The notes: generated by a model not told the origin, from the letters alone. DNA of 64,000 bases from Hetaerina americana (GCA_022747635.1 JAKTNV010000116.1:382001-446000), one strand, 5' to 3'; counted from the stretch's first letter, positions 48,401-60,586 are shown. Program-made: numbers and translations.

Positions 48401-48743
48401 CTTACTGCTGCTGGTTTTCCCTTGCAATGGCTTTGTGGGATTGTCCATCATTTAAATATTGGGAATGATAATTGAGGTGGTTTCCCGTTGCCTTCCTCAA
48501 TAGTTTTTTTAACGTGACACCATCGCCTATTGGCCGCCCCACTGGGGTCAGACGCCATTGCAGCCGCCTCACTGAGGAACAGGCGCTGCGTGGACTTCCT
48601 TTCGCCTGGCTCTTAACCTTCGACCTATCTGGCATGGGTGACCCTACCAGGAGCAATTATTATTTCTCCCGCCAGCACAGCTCCAGGGGTCATCGGAATG
48701 CACAAGCCCTTCCACCACGTCAAGGTTGTAGTCCGGGGAGGGA
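45470..48743 (-). mobile_element. Decayed full-length copy of the RTE-like LINE
   Basis: The same family as 29647-33013, in reverse orientation and nearly full length (about 3.27 kb). Its 5' end (CCCTCCCCGGACTACAACC) is at about 48743 and its 3' end is near 45481, followed by a short TAA-type tail (CCTAATAATAATAG on the minus strand). Protein blocks are roughly nine-tenths identical by eye to the intact copy. It is not in a TA repeat at its 5' end. Confidence 0.92.
45596..48460 (-). pseudogene. RTE-like LINE ORF, broken
   Basis: The endonuclease and RT ORF is split into at least five pieces by frameshifts and stops: roughly 48212-47949, 47991-47764, 47718-47083, 46842-46093 and 46066-45596. 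Key residues have also changed: KAFDRVNW is KAIDGVNW and FADD is FADI, so a catalytic aspartate is lost; GRGVRQG is GRGERQG. Flanking blocks (DDQFGFRKGRGT, CPLSPLLFNLY, the C-terminal KTLIWSVAMYGAETWS) are intact, so decay is recent. It cannot make active enzyme. Confidence 0.9.
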
Positions 48744-48889
48744 TTTTTGTCAATATTTACGTGAAAATTATGTAAAATAATCGAAAAAGTATAAAAAATA
48801 AGACATTTTTGATAGAGAAATTCTGAAGTAAATCATGTTATTCGTGAGAATTGTTTTATTCTGTTAAGGCTGCCATTATAAAAAGGATG
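48744..48889. other. Short spacer, nothing recognised
   Basis: AT-rich DNA between the LINE 5' end and the SINE-like copy. Confidence 0.5.
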
Positions 48890-49110
48890 GGGGAATTCCG
48901 TAAAACCATAAGAACGTGGTTGTCCAGTGACCAGAGTGCAGGGTCCGGGTTCGATCTCGGGTGATGTCCCAGGGCGACATTAGCTTCGCCGAATCTGTGT
49001 GATTATTCGGGTACCATATCTTCCAGGGAAATATATAAATTTCATATGCCATTAGGCTTAGTGTTAGGTGAGCTCTATCTTCACCCATCCAAACAAACTT
49101 TAGTTCGATT
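48890..49110 (+). repeat. tRNA-derived SINE-like copy 2
   Basis: A tRNA-like B-box GGGTTCGATCTCGGG is preceded by a weak A-box region (GGTTGTCCAGTGACC). The body has CAGGGCGACATTAGC, TCTTCCAGGGAAAT and AGGTGAGCTC followed by TTCACC. The order of B-box, (C)GGGC.AC, CAGGGAAA/TGGGAAA and AGGTGAGCTC matches copy 1 at 28.7 kb. It is more diverged in the head than copy 1. Confidence 0.6.
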
Positions 49111-49469
49111 ACTGTGGTTTTGATGATTGATACATTTTTTATCATATGATCTATATTTCATGGGCACCAAATTGTATGCCGTCTGACGAGAACTTTTAAA
49201 TTGTAACATTTCGTAATTAGTTAATCAATTAAAAATAATCACATTGGACTTATGAAGTAAATAAATATTGTACCTCAACAGTAAACATTGAAATAATAAA
49301 CCATTACGTAGAAAGAGGCAGATTTAAGAAGTAGTTGCAAGTTTACAATATCTTTGAAAATTTTACTGTCGTTAATACCCGAAAAAGAGAAATAAGTATT
49401 TGGATGAAATCTACATTTTATTAGCTTAAGTCAGGTGTTTTCAAAGAACTCCTAAATCTCTGCACAATA

Positions 49470-49920
49470 TACATATATTTGCGTCACAATGAATCACTCT
49501 TCACCTCCATTTCCCTCCACCGCCTATTAGCTCTCTTCATGCTGTCTAAAACATCTCTTCTCTTCCTACCGCTGCTTCGCTCACTCCCAGCATTCTCCCT
49601 TCCATCACGGCCTTCAGCACCAGTTACCTTTAATATCTCACATGCCGACTTGTCCCAGCCTTCGTATTTTCTCTAGCAACTTCTTTTCTTCCCCTAGCAT
49701 GCTTACCTCTCATCCGTTTGTCTTCCTTTCCATCCAAAATATTCTTTCATCCTTCCCCGTTCTGATATCTCAAAATTTTTCAGGTTACGTCCATCTTCTT
49801 CCCACAAAAATGAAGTCCAGAAGGAGAGCAACGCTCCAAGTCTTTTCTAAAAATTTCTTTAAGATTTTATGTCCCCGTCACCAATTCTCTCCGCTTTCTT
49901 TATGATTGTATCGTTGATGA
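49470..49920 (-). mobile_element. RTE-like LINE remnant (3' part)
   Basis: On the minus strand near 49890 a frame reads KRRELVTGT-stop, matching RRRELMTGT of the intact LINE. Farther on come pieces like LLEKIRRLG and VMEGRMLG, matching GLLGAI and VIEGRMLG, then LDSMKRANRRW (compare LLDGMKGGRRY). The order and spacing fit the C-terminal end of that LINE. Frames change repeatedly. It is an older relative, not the same subfamily copy. Confidence 0.65.
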
Positions 49921-52900
49921 ATTACTTCTCATAGAGTTTTTGCCATAATGCTAACTTTACGTAATTTAGTATAGTAATGGCCGAAGAAATGAATATTTAT
50001 TTATTACATGCTCTATTTCTTTTTGTCGTTCTATGTTAATGTTTGAATTTGACGTTGCATTTAGTCTCTGTTGTTGAGACTATTATTTATGTCGTCAAAT
50101 ATCATGAGTAAAAATTGGACATAGTATATCTGCGATTTAAAGTAAATTTAATGTGCATATTTGAAATTTTAAAAATGAACTATAAATGAAATGACGGGCG
50201 AATCGATGTGTAAATGAGTCATTTAGGAAAATTATACAGTAAAAATTAAATTGGCATAGGATTTTTCGGGAGTTTTGCAATTTAGGCATTTTATCACCAT
50301 AATTTTTTGGTTTCAATTGAGGCAGTGAAACGTATCCATCCGAAGAATTGTCATATACTTTTTTAAAGACATTATTTTTAAATAAATTTTTAAGGCAAAA
50401 ATTTGAATTATGCTCATATTTTAAATGTTCACGCGTAATTTAGTCGCGTCAATCATGCATTAGTTTTGGGTTAGCAATTGATGTAATTATTGGGGAGTAT
50501 ATAGAAAATTAAATGGGTATAACAACTTATAAAATCGAAACTTTTCAAACTAGATAATTGTTAAGAGGTTTGGTAACCTTTTGGTTGAACCTTATCGAGC
50601 ACTGACTCTTTGTCCCTGGGTATGAGCGCCAGTGATGCCTTCAGATGCCCTCCAATAAAGCTGAGCACAGCTTCCGAGTATCATCAAATTGCGGAAATGT
50701 GCAGAGGTGGCGCCATGCCTAGATGCTTAAATTTGCAATATGAGATGAAGGGTACCTTCTCCTGCCAAACACACATTTTTAGTTCATTGCTGCGGTTTAA
50801 TTAACAACTCCCATGAAGCCGAAGGACTAGGAAATTATTGTATTCACTCTTGCATGATTCGTATCAAGTGCATTTATGATTTCTAAAATTAAGTAATAAA
50901 GTCGTTACGATAGGTAACAATAATATTAAATTTGAGTGTTTTCCATTAATTTATTGGGATAATTATCCGCGCATGGCTCCTGAGAACCTATTCAGTACTC
51001 CAAGAGCAGTTATAATGAAATTATATATTTTCAAGAGAAATATTCACTGGTATTTGATGAAAATATTGATGATACTGGTTTGACTGATAAGGTGAGGACT
51101 GAGAGCCATTGGTTTGAGTGTTTGCAGGCGCCCAAGGAAAAAAAATAATTCTCTGATGGACATCTCTAGGGCGGCCGGAAATATGATAGCCGAACTTGTA
51201 TGCGTCTTGCTTGTAAAAAAATGGCGTAACTCGAAGAGGGAGGGTAACCGCGTCTTCGGCCTCTAATTCCTCGAACGCCCCAGCCCCAAGGTTTCCAGTT
51301 TGCAAAAAACAGTAACGCCGCCTAGTGTCTCCAATAGACTCCAATTACGAGCTACTAGTCAGATGAACTTGAGCTCCTGCAGATAACCATCGTGGAGAAA
51401 GAAAGAGCCGATCGGGAATTCAACGAGCGCTGCTAACAGATAAGGTGGCAACACTGAGACTCGCACATAGTAGTAATGATTTACGACCACAGAACTCTTT
51501 GAAAGTAGCAACGGCATTCGCCGGTAAGCCCCAAGGGTGGAAAGGTAGCGCGATCTAAACTTCCCCATGCTAGAATCCCACTTGCAAGAGTTGGCTTTCT
51601 TCTGGAAGATAGCGCAGCGTTGGGTATTCCTCTGCGTTAATTCAGAAGGGTCTCGGCTGTTTATCGCAACTGCATATAGCGTCACGATCCCATCTTGTCT
51701 TCTGGCATAATGTGGACTTGAATATCTACAAAACGAAGGAACACCGGGTAAACCGAGTCTTCCACAGCACGAGTAACACGGAGGGAGCCATAAGAGGGGA
51801 ATACTTAGGGTTTTATTCCAGTTCGACCACATCTTAAGATATTCATGCATTCCGCAGGGCGAGTTCCTCCGCGCGGGGAGGGAAGAAGTGGTCCGGAGAT
51901 GAGAAGGAGGAAACAAAAGGATGCCACTTGTTGATATTCTTTTGCGTCTTTTATGCGATCTTTGAAAAGCCAATACGAGTGGCTGGATAAAAAGAAACCC
52001 CGTTCAAGGATATCGAGGGTCGGGAAGATGGGGAGGGGAAAGAGGGAGGGGGTGGGGTGGCGTTTAGCGAGGGAGGGGCGGTCTTATTGGTGGAATGTCC
52101 GCGAGGGGTTGGTTTCGCTCGGAGGATTTAATGCTCCATCTATCAGCGAGGTAAGCAGCGAAGTAAACTTAGGTTTTCATCTTTTTCGATCGAGGGGCCA
52201 GCTTTTGCGATAGGTACCTACGTTTCCGGGTAACGAGGGAGTGCGATAGCGTGCTCTCTTTGCCCCGTGGTGTGAAACGCATTCTTTCCCTCTCGTTACT
52301 CACGTGGCTGATTCTTTCATGCCGATACACCCTAGGAATTTTCGGCCATTTCCAACGACCTGCAATATCGACCTGTATTTGTGTTTGCTTTTTGAGTCAG
52401 AATGGTGATTGCGCTTCTTTGGTAATCATAATTCTATGCGTGCGTCTAAGTTTGCTCTTATTTTAAGTTGTTTTTTGGTGCAATGCAGGGCAAACGGAAA
52501 ATCGAAATTTGCGAAACCAAAATAATCGACTGTATGGACTGGCTGAGCACAGAAGAATTAATTCATTCGAACTCTGAATTTATGGGAATGTCATCATTAA
52601 TTAGAATATCCCGTATTTAGTTTCAAACGCGCTGTTATCCCTCGAATCAGCTAACAAGTGCTCATTTCCCGCCGTATAAAGAAAATACGTAGGAATTTGT
52701 TATCATAAGGTTTGGGAAATTTCACTACTCCTGCATTGTAAAGATATTGATATACAGGTAAAAGCACCGGTTTATTTAATTTTGGGACTTATTTAAGTAA
52801 ATGGACCGATAAATTGACTGGCTTGGATTTATGCAAAAGAACGTTTATTCAGGTATAATGAAATGACGGATAACTTGAAATGATTAAGAATTCAATGGAA

Positions 52901-54410
52901 TACATTGTAATACAATTCTTCCACGTTCTGAAATTGTTTGCAGGAAATGATACCCGGAGGTTGAGACCGGGTATTGAAAAAATGAAACCTGCTTTGTGCT
53001 TGAGTTTGATCTGGGGGTACTTTATGAAAGGCGTAGGACTTTGATCGGAAATGAAACGTGCACATAGATGCAGCTTTGTACTTTTCTCTCCTTACACATG
53101 ATTAAGTAGGCATCCACGAAAAAAATGCAAGGCATATATAAAACTCTATAACGGTGCAACCAAGAATTATTTTTAGTGCACGTTTCCATACTATTGTCAC
53201 AGTTGTACTTTTATTCATATAATGCCTGCATGAACTAGAAATCATATATCTTTGATAACCTTTAATAATTCGAATGTCGCTTTCGAAGAATTTTATAATC
53301 AATGGGATGGAAATGCTATTTGATAAAATCGTAATTTGGGTAGTTTATAATTTCCGGAGCCAAAAGGCTTGGAGATGAAATTTTTCTCTATATTTTACTG
53401 TCTATACCTCCATGCATGGTATAAGAGCTTGAGGAAGTGGCACGCACCCTTCCGCGAGAATAGTGACGCTTATCCTTTAGGGCTGCCATAACAACGTAAG
53501 GAGACAAAATGTCAGTGAAACTGGAGGATGTGGTTCTCCTGTCGGATAAACGGCATAGCGGAGTTCGAGTCTAAATCAAAGGCACTAATAAAAGCTCATA
53601 AGACGGCGAGCGAGGGGTCGATCGATCCTCGGGGACTGGTTTGTCTATCGCCCCACTTGCGGGGGACCACGGAACTGGGGACGAGGGCCGCGAGAATTGA
53701 ATTTCCCAGCACACAAAACTTGGAAGGGAATTGACCATGTTGACGGATCGATAACTAATGTTGACACATGAAATTATCTCAAGGTGTAGAATCTGAGAGC
53801 ATTTTTATCATACGTCCATTGGCGCAGTGATTAATAGCTCTGGGTTTGGGATACTTGATGGGTGTAGTAAAATTAGGTGAGAGAGAGAGAGAGAGAGGAA
53901 TAAGTGGGTAGTGTAGGCATGCGGATTGAATGCATATGATATTTTTAGAAAAGGATGAAAGAATAAGAGCACGCTGTTTCGATCACGTTGAGAGACTGCA
54001 AGAACAGCAAAGAAAGGAGCCAACGGTTTTAGAGGAAGGGCAGGATCGATTCATTCGAGCAATCTAACCCTCCGTTTGCTCACATGGGTCAATGCGAACG
54101 AAGAGATTCTCAACACGAGAGACGTTTGGTCTCAGGAAGAAAAAGAACATGTGTAAGTGGGAAGAGATTCGTAGGGATAAAGTAATACGAAAGAATTTAT
54201 TGCAATATACCAAGTTTCATGCATAAAACTAAAATTAAGCTTCTTCGACTTTACGTTACATATAATCCGTAAGTTCATCGCCTATGAAATGTTCTTGGAT
54301 GTAATATAGACACCGATAACGGCACATGGAAGATTTATGAAATATCCCGTATACCTTGATGCACAAAGCACGAATCGAGTTCCGATATTAGTGACGAAAT
54401 ATGGAGAGGC

Positions 54411-54412
<2 letters not shown>
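49921..54412. other. Intergenic, no gene recognised
   Basis: About 4.5 kb of mixed DNA. Open frames, including one of about 200 codons on the minus strand at 51359-51973, show no recognisable domain or compositional sign of coding. A short GA repeat lies at 53879-53897. No RNA gene was recognised with confidence. Confidence 0.45.

Positions 54413-54460
<48 letters not shown>
54413..54460. repeat. (TA)n array
   Basis: About 24 TA units, immediately followed by GC-rich DNA. Confidence 0.95.
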
Positions 54461-54463
<3 letters not shown>

Positions 54464-54469
54464 CATCGC

Positions 54470-55100
54470 AATCACATCGAAATTCTACCCGTCACTCAGT
54501 GCGGGGAAATGGGCACCGCTTGCGCGCGGAACATCTCAGGGGCCTGGCGAGGCGGAGGTGAGGGCGCGGATGTGGGAAAGGTCACTTCTCAGGGGTCGCG
54601 GCTGATGGCGGAGGTGTTCTCAGGGGAGGGAGGGGTGCGTGGTGTCAGGGGGTGCGAAGAGGACAAAGGGACGGGGTGAAGGACGAGAGTGAAGCGGGTT
54701 GGGGGTGAGTGGGGGGGGGTGAGAAGCCGAGGGGGAGGCCATGCCGCATGGGGTCGGGGGGGGGGGGGGAAAGGCACCCTATTCGCTGAGGGATGGGGGC
54801 AGAGGCGGGGCGGATTCGAGCCTTCCGAATCCCAGCCCCTCGTGGAGGTGGGTGGGTGACGTCGGTGGCAACGCCGGGGCAGTGTGAGAGGGGTGGAGTG
54901 GGGAGGACTGCGGTTCTGTCGCGAAGTCCTTCCTTGTGTGTGTGCGTGAGGGGGGGGGGAGAGAGCGAGGAGGGTCCGTGTGGGTTTCTTCGGCGGGTGG
55001 GTGGAACTGGTTAGTCCGCTAATACCGCCCAGGGAGGACAGGGAGTAGTGGAGGGGAGTGGGGCTGGTAAAAATGCACGAGATGGAAGAAATTTCGGGAG
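54470..55100. other. G-rich patch with long G runs
   Basis: About 600 bp strongly G-rich on the plus strand, with a 14-G run at 54756-54769 and other runs of eight or more G near 54710 and 54950. It has the form of G-quadruplex-prone DNA. Long open frames on both strands are compositional. Confidence 0.5.
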
Positions 55101-55127
55101 ATAAAAGCGAAATGTCGGACATTTCTA

Positions 55128-55200
55128 CGGATCTACATCTACAAACTCTGCGAGCCACCGAGAAGTCTGACGGTGAGAATCATTTTCTACTCTTCCCTAG
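55128..55200 (-). mobile_element. Isolated LINE 3' tail
   Basis: On the minus strand the DNA reads GGTGGCTCGCAGAGTTTGTAG followed by ATGTAGAT, closely resembling the 3' end of the LINE at 58.1 kb (GGCGGCTTGCGGGGTAT, then GTAGATGTAGATGTAG). It is probably an extremely 5'-truncated insertion of a related element. It points the opposite way from that LINE. Confidence 0.55.
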
Positions 55201-55945
55201 CACCACGTCCGTCACCTAGTTATTGCACTGTTGACATTTTCCTCATTAATAAGAAAAATTGCTGCGCTCCTGTTAATGAGGATGAATGACTAGAACCTCA
55301 AAATGGAATTGAAGAAGTGAAATATACATAAGGAAAATGCATTGACTGTTTAATCTTCGCCAATGCATCCAATAGGTGGAAAGGTACACCCGGGCGAAAG
55401 GTTGTGAGCTTACCGTCTGCACTTCCTCATAGGAGAAGTGAATGTAAAGACGACCGAGTTCTTAAGGAGTGGCTATTTAAAATGATGCTGCATGTTGATA
55501 ATACTATTGAGGAAGGTAATTCAAACACTTGGCAAATACCCGAGTAATTTAGAGGGATTGATATATTTATAAATTCAGAATTGAAAAAATAGGAAATCGA
55601 ATTCATCCATAAATTAAATGAGGATTTGTTCGAGAACCTAAATATGAGGAGAGAATTTAAGGCTCGTATTCACACAGTGAGTTAATACCTATTTAATAAC
55701 CATTAAAATTTCTAAGAGCCCTTCAATTTTTATGTTTACCCATTTTTTTTCTTCCTGTCTCCCATAAACACTACCTTCCTTGGCGTTTTATACCGGTCTC
55801 TTTTCGTATCTTTCCATCTGATAACGTTCAGAGTTCTTAGAGATTTTAGGGTGCCATTGATTTTAATGTGACCAAAAAAACTACTCATTTATAACCAATG
55901 TTTTATTAATATGCCGTTTTCAGTAGAAGAGAATTGAAAAAAATG
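55201..55945. other. AT-rich spacer, nothing recognised
   Basis: No recognisable endonuclease motifs precede the LINE ORF fragment downstream, so that element is 5'-truncated somewhere before about 55946. Confidence 0.5.
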
Positions 55946-57761
55946 TCGAATGATTCGAAATAGACTCCAAACTCAAATGCGACAGTAAGGAACCTAGATG
56001 GTACAACGGGGAAGTCAGATCGGCATTAAGAAGGCAAAGAAAGCTACAGTCAAATTGCAAAAAGAGTTTAAAAAGTGAAGATATAGTTTATATGAATACA
56101 TCCAAACAGCAACTAAAAGAATGTCGTAGTAAGACGAAAAGTATTATGCGCACAGCACTACACTCTTTTAAATCTAAAATGCTAAGGGAATATCTTGAGG
56201 AAAATCCAAAGTCATTCTGGTCCTACGTTAGGGAAATGCAGGGTAAACGTCCAACTGTTCATTCTTTGAAAACGAAAAATGGAGAAATCATTACAGATAG
56301 CGTGAAAAAGGCAAATATTTTAAACCATTTTTTCCAGAGCATCTACAATAAAAACACAAACGCAACAAACAATCATCCACACCCACCCAAGGAACACATG
56401 AGCGATCTCACACTGACCAAGCAGGGAATAGTACATCTGCTCCGTAGTATCAAAGCAAACAAGTCACTTGGTCCGGAAGAAATACCTGCTAGAATATTAA
56501 CGAAATTAGCTGAAGACATTGCCCCGTTTTTACGATTTGTTTTTCTTAAATCGATAGAAGAAGGCTCAGTGCCTCGCGACCGGAAGCTAGCCCATGTAAC
56601 TCCCATCTATAAAGGTGGCGATAGGGATAAACCAACTAATTACCGACCCATTTCTTTACCGTCGACCTCTTGTAAAATATTTGAACACATTATTGTCACT
56701 AACATTATGAGATTTCTTGATAGTAGGAAAATACTAATCCACAACCAGCACGGATTTAGGAAAAGCAGATCTTGCGAAACACAACTTGGTCTCTTCATTC
56801 ACGACATACTTAGATCGGGAGAAAATAACACACAAGTCGATGCAGTATTCCTGGATTTCAAAAAAGCCTTCGAAAAAGTCCAACCCGATAAACTGTTACA
56901 TAAACTTAAATACTTTGGAATCAATGTGAAAATTATTAATTGGATTAGAGATTTCTTGCAAATCGCAAAAAATAGAAGTCATATGTAGATGGGTTGTGCT
57001 CAACGGATAGAGATGTAACTTCGGGCGTCCCCCAGGTAAGTGTAATAGGGCCCCCTCTGTTCTTAATATACATTAATGACTTAAGCACACACGTTGGTAG
57101 CAATCTGAGGTTATTTGCTGACGACACGGTGGTACACAGGGAAATAAGGAGCCAACTAGATCGCGAGCTACTCTCTACAGACTTAGACACAATCTTGGAA
57201 TGGTGCAATAAATGGGGATCAACACTTAGTACAGATAAATGCCCAGTTTTGAAATTTTGGAACAAAGGAACCGACGAACAGGATATAAACTACAAAATAG
57301 AGGGTTTAGTATTGACTACGGCCGATCAATTTAAATATTTGGGGGTTGTTCCAACACCACACCTTTCATGGGGAGCACATATCAGGACAATATGCGGATC
57401 AGCTTTAAAGAAACTTGGCTTCATATTATGGGTGGCGGGGAAATGTAATGAGAAAGTTAAAGAGAGGTGTTATTTTTCTCTAGTTAGACTTCATTTGGAA
57501 TGTGCCGCAAGTATTTGGGATCCTTGGGAGAAAATTTGGCAAAAAGAATTAGATAAAGCCCAGAGAAAATCTGCTAGATTCGTTGTAAATTGTTATGATA
57601 AGAACACAAGTGTGACAGGTCTCTTAGGGGAATTAGGCTGGGAACAACTTGAAGTGCGGAGAGAACAAGCGAGACCTAGACTTTTAGAAAGGTTCAGAAC
57701 AAACGAGTTTAACTATGACACTGAAGGAATTATAATGGCCACACACTACTTAGGTAGATGA
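55946..57761 (+). pseudogene. LINE reverse transcriptase ORF, one frameshift
   Basis: A reverse transcriptase remnant. The readable frame begins after a stop at about 55944 with PRWYNGEVRSALRRQRK and continues through SFWSYVREMQGKRP, GPEEIPARILTKLAEDI, THVTPIYKGGD-type (AHVTPIYKGGDRDKPTNYRP), SCKIFEHIIV, HGFRKSRSCETQL and FLDFKKAFEKV. It stops at 56988. The second frame, from about 56994, has SGVPQVSVIGPPLFLIYIND and FADDTVV and runs to 57761. Besides the frameshift, the usual KAFD is KAFE and GVPQGS is GVPQVS. The aspartates of LDF and FADD remain. Decay is light, but the missing 5' half makes it inactive. Confidence 0.88.
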
Positions 57762-58166
57762 GACCACAAAGATAAAATAAGGGAGATAGATTCCAGTACA
57801 GATAGATACAAATACTCATTCTTTCCCCGAACAATCAGAAATCATAACAGTAAGAAACCGAAGTCCCTTTAGATATATTAAAAACATTGAACTTACAAGT
57901 CGGAATAAAATTAAAAATTGCAAAGATGTTAGGTATACTTTAAGGTGCATGTGTATGTTAGTTGGTAGTTTAAGTGTTTGCACTTAAGTGTGTGTGGGGT
58001 GTAAATGTTCTTGCATGAATGTATGCCATGTTCCTTTGTGGATACATGAATTTGTGGTTTTTACATGGAATTTTTTTTCTTTTCTAAATTACGGGTGGTG
58101 TCCTAACACCCCCCGCCACACGCCCTTGCGGCGGCTTGCGGGGTATTATGTAGATGTAGATGTAGA
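55946..58166 (+). mobile_element. 5'-truncated CR1/Jockey-type LINE
   Basis: The element covers the region before the RT, the whole RT, the C-terminal part and a 3' UTR. The endonuclease half is absent. The 3' end is well defined: a small GC stem-loop region (CACCCCCCGCCACACGCCC), GGCGGCTTGCGGGG, then tandem GTAGAT units ending about 58166. The fragment at 22.8-23.4 kb belongs to the same general group. The clade call rests on motif wording only. Confidence 0.88.
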
Positions 58167-58829
58167 GATAGGAAATTCTAGAAGCAGATTTTTTTTAGAT
58201 GAACCCACATAACATTTTTAGAATAAGTATGCTCCGTTCATACTTTTTTATAAATATTTAAAAAAATGGTACTTAGATCACCCCTCTAAGATGCGCTATG
58301 GTGTAACCAATTACTTATTTGGCTTGGACTGCATTCATTCGAAAGAGTTACGCGCTACGGCCTCTTGTCGTTCAGAATCCAGAGGTTCTTTAAGGTAAAC
58401 CAGTGACGGACTGAACTCCTACGCGGATTTTTAGCCCCACGGCCGATGAAAACCAAATAAGTATTGGCTGTACGTAGTCGTTCTTCTCAGAAATAGTGGT
58501 TACTGATCGCCACATGTGTAACACTATGAGTATGTCATTCTCGGAAGTGGACTCCGATACACTGAATTAACGTAAAACTCGTGAAACTGTGTATTTAATG
58601 AGTCATACTGAGTATTAATCGAGATAAATCCTATTCTGCATTGGAGTGACGCTTACAGCATGGGATTCATTTCCATCTTTGTCGAAAATATTAGCCAATG
58701 AGGTAATGCGCGATGATTGCCTCGGTTGTTTCTCGATTTTTTTTAGCGAGAACGGAAAGTAATCTGATCGGTACGAATATTAGGTTACTTATTATTATGT
58801 AAGTAGTCTACCTTTGATGTTAGCGGCAT
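58167..58829. other. Intergenic, no gene recognised
   Basis: AT-leaning DNA after the LINE tail. Nothing is recognised. Confidence 0.5.
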
Positions 58830-59020
58830 GACCTGGGCAACGGCACCTTTACTGGCCTCTTCTAATGAATTAGAACCTCCCTTTCCTGTCCCTGCAATTC
58901 ATCCTTCTTAAAATCCGCAAACTCCCTTCCTCTCTCTTAATTCCGTCCAAACTTTTCTATCCTTTTCTTGCCTCTTCCTCGCTTGCCTATAATTCTCTCT
59001 GCATCACAGTCTTGAACATT
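58830..59020 (-). mobile_element. RTE-like LINE remnant (extreme 3' end)
   Basis: The minus strand reads, across frame changes, a VQDCDAERIIGKRGRGKKRI segment (compare VIEGRMLGKRGKGRNRI of the intact LINE), then NSLEEASKGAVAQVMPLTS. It covers only the last part of the ORF and some 3' DNA. It is old and broken. Confidence 0.55.
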
Positions 59021-60586
59021 AAATATAAATACTAATTTGGTTTCATGTACTCGAAATGAAGAAAAAATAGCAAAACATCGAATGCAAAATAATTGATTAA
59101 ATGATTTTAAATTCCAAAACTAAGGTACCTTAATCGAATAAATTCGCTTAATTGAAGCCAAATTTCTATTTTAGTATTACGGTAGCATAGGAATATTGAC
59201 GATTTTCATTACTCTGCTCTATTTTCCTAGGTGATAGTTCTAAAATATATGTGAGGAAAAACGATATAAATACGTAGCTCTTTGTCTATCCTAATTCCAT
59301 AAACTGTCACGCCGCGGCGCATGTTTTGGAGCAGGACTCGGAATGGCGTGGGAGGAGGAGGCTGGCCGTTCTCGGTGGCTGTGGGGGAAGGCATGACGCA
59401 TTTCCAGCTTAAGCCTCAAGGGTGTACCCGAGAGGGAGAGATGTATGGGCGTCTTGACGTGTTCACTTGTGGCAGTGATGAAGAGGAGGACATGACGTGT
59501 GCTGTTGTTGGATCCAATGGTACCGAAACCTTTAACTGCCGTGGTTTTATTTTTCCATGACACGTTGCCCTTATATTTTTCATATGAAATCCTCTTTTAA
59601 AATTATTTCATGGATCCCTCTGACTCTTTTTCAACAGTTAATTCGTTTGGTTTAGATTTACAAAAACCTTCGGATCAAACCTATGCACTCAGAACTATTA
59701 GAAATGGAGAAATTTTCGATAAATTTTCGTCCGAATCACGGTCAAATGAAAAATTCGACAATTATTGAAGTTTCCATCATTATCTTTATATGATTGCTGG
59801 AAATTGCAAAAATGTCTTTGGATTTTTTTCTAACTTTGGATAGCGGTCAACAAAGTCAATCCTTTATTAATATGCCTATTCGTTTATTATTGTGGATAGC
59901 GGTATGACTCTCATTCCATTCACAATTGTGGCACGGATTGTTAACTCACTGTAATATTCATATTCACCCAATAAGTCACCCCAGTATTAATTTTGCTTTC
60001 CATCTCAATGTTTTTCACGTGGTACGTATACATTTATGAAGTGCATCATTAATTTTTAAATTATTATAGACGTGCGCTTTCGTTAGGTTATGGTGTTAGC
60101 AATTATTTGAATTTGAACAAAAGCCTAAATAGAGTATTGACTTACGTTTTGCAATATCTGCGAATTACGATAATTCTGCTCCATTTCACTCTTATTTATT
60201 CCACCGACGCATATAATAAATACAATTTTGAAATTATATTAAAATGTATGGCTTTTAAATTTAATTGCGGATTCATTACATTCAAATAGAAATGTTGGAT
60301 TCCTGTGTACGACTTAAGTTTTATTGCTGGTAATCTATTAACAGTCGTGCGTTTTCATGGATTTTGAAAGTAATACTGTAGTTTTCTTAGACGCTAAAGT
60401 CTTATATTGAAAATATTCTAGTTCTCCCTCCTAATTTACCCAATTTCGGACGCTTCACTCCATACTAATCTTTGCTTGAGAATCAGTTAACTAACTGAGT
60501 CAGCTCCATAGCTCAGTCAGTTTACTAGCTGAGTCAGCTCTACTGCTATGGTAAAGTGGAAGCGACCACAAAAATTTAGTATACAA

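Noticed and set aside
51359..51973. A roughly 200-codon open frame on the minus strand
   Set aside because: No domain, repeat or compositional sign of coding. Cys, Tyr, Ser and Arg usage looks random, and a frame this long is possible by chance in a 64-kb window.
53810..53860. Possible tRNA-derived head (TTGGCGCAGTGATTAATAGC)
   Set aside because: Only an A-box-like word is visible. No B-box follows at the right distance.
54589..55158. Pro/Ser/His-rich 189-codon frame
   Set aside because: Antisense of a G-rich low-complexity tract; no start context or domain.
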